Shown: positions 5,328 to 5,385 of the stretch, one piece after another | How the letters are laid out: each line of letters opens with the position of its first letter | How positions within the stretch are numbered: position 1 is the first letter of the stretch | From: JAAFHS01 sp031396505 | Lineage (GTDB): Bacteria > Pseudomonadota > Alphaproteobacteria > Rhodobacterales > Rhodobacteraceae | DNA: 5,385 nt | Direction: 5' to 3' | NCBI GenBank assembly: GCA_031396505.1 | Contig: JANNKX010000338.1 | Location: forward strand, 1 to 5,385 | Notes under the pieces: generated by a model | Database searches by the model: none | Seen by the model: the letters and a program-made list of their open reading frames with translations, nothing else | What the model was told of the DNA's origin: nothing | Translations under genes and position numbers: made by a program

Positions 5328-5385
5328 CAAGCGGTGGCGCGCAGGTGCCCAAGGCCAAGGTGGCGCGCAATCGGTGGTTCCTCGC
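5328..5385 (+). other. Unassigned sequence at the right edge
   Basis: 58 bp, GC-rich. One frame reads QVPKAKVARNRWFL and runs off the window; it could be coding, but it is too short to assign. Confidence 0.3.

Overview
This window is the effector end of a type VI secretion system (T6SS) vgrG island from a high-GC proteobacterium. GC-rich codon use, compact ATGA-coupled genes and the order vgrG / DUF2169 / DUF4150 (PAAR-like) suggest an alphaproteobacterium, possibly of the Rhodobacterales. That placement is inferred, because no taxonomic marker gene is present. All genes run on the + strand.

Layout. (1) Positions 2-883 hold the 3' part of a vgrG gene, encoding the C-terminal spike with an unusual Ala/Gly-rich insert. 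(2) Positions 893-1957 encode a DUF2169 T6SS adaptor/chaperone. (3) Positions 1954-2445 encode a DUF4150 PAAR-like spike-tip protein. (4) Positions 2442-3302 encode a cargo protein whose C-terminus carries an SHH-signature HNH/Endonuclease VII-like region, probably a nuclease effector. (5) Positions 3309-3917 encode an acidic 202-residue protein of no family I recognise, which is the likely immunity protein. Genes 2-3 and 3-4 overlap by 4 bp, and the other gaps are 9 and 6 bp, so the five genes look like one operon.

(6) After a 178-bp non-coding spacer comes a second, displaced module at 4096-5186. It is a 5'-truncated copy of the PAAR-like gene (221 bp, about 94% identical to the first copy) fused in frame to a different toxin tail with a TPHH...NEHGRIH signature. 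It has no N-terminal PAAR-like third, no evident ribosome-binding site and no immunity gene before the window ends. (7) From 5187 there is more debris: a short open frame that may be the toxin's frameshifted end, then a 47-bp fragment matching the 5' end of the PAAR-like gene with one mismatch, then unassigned sequence.

How it fits together. The likely model is that VgrG plus the PAAR-like protein form the spike tip, DUF2169 helps load it, and the 2442-3302 protein is delivered to kill neighbours while the 3309-3917 product protects the producer. The 4096-5186 module resembles the silent 'orphan' toxin tails known from CdiA and Rhs loci. Recombination between the two 221-bp direct repeats would delete the current effector and immunity genes and create an in-frame full-length PAAR-like/second-toxin fusion of about 415 residues. 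This reservoir arrangement is the most interesting feature of the window. No tRNA, rRNA, CRISPR array or transposase gene was seen.
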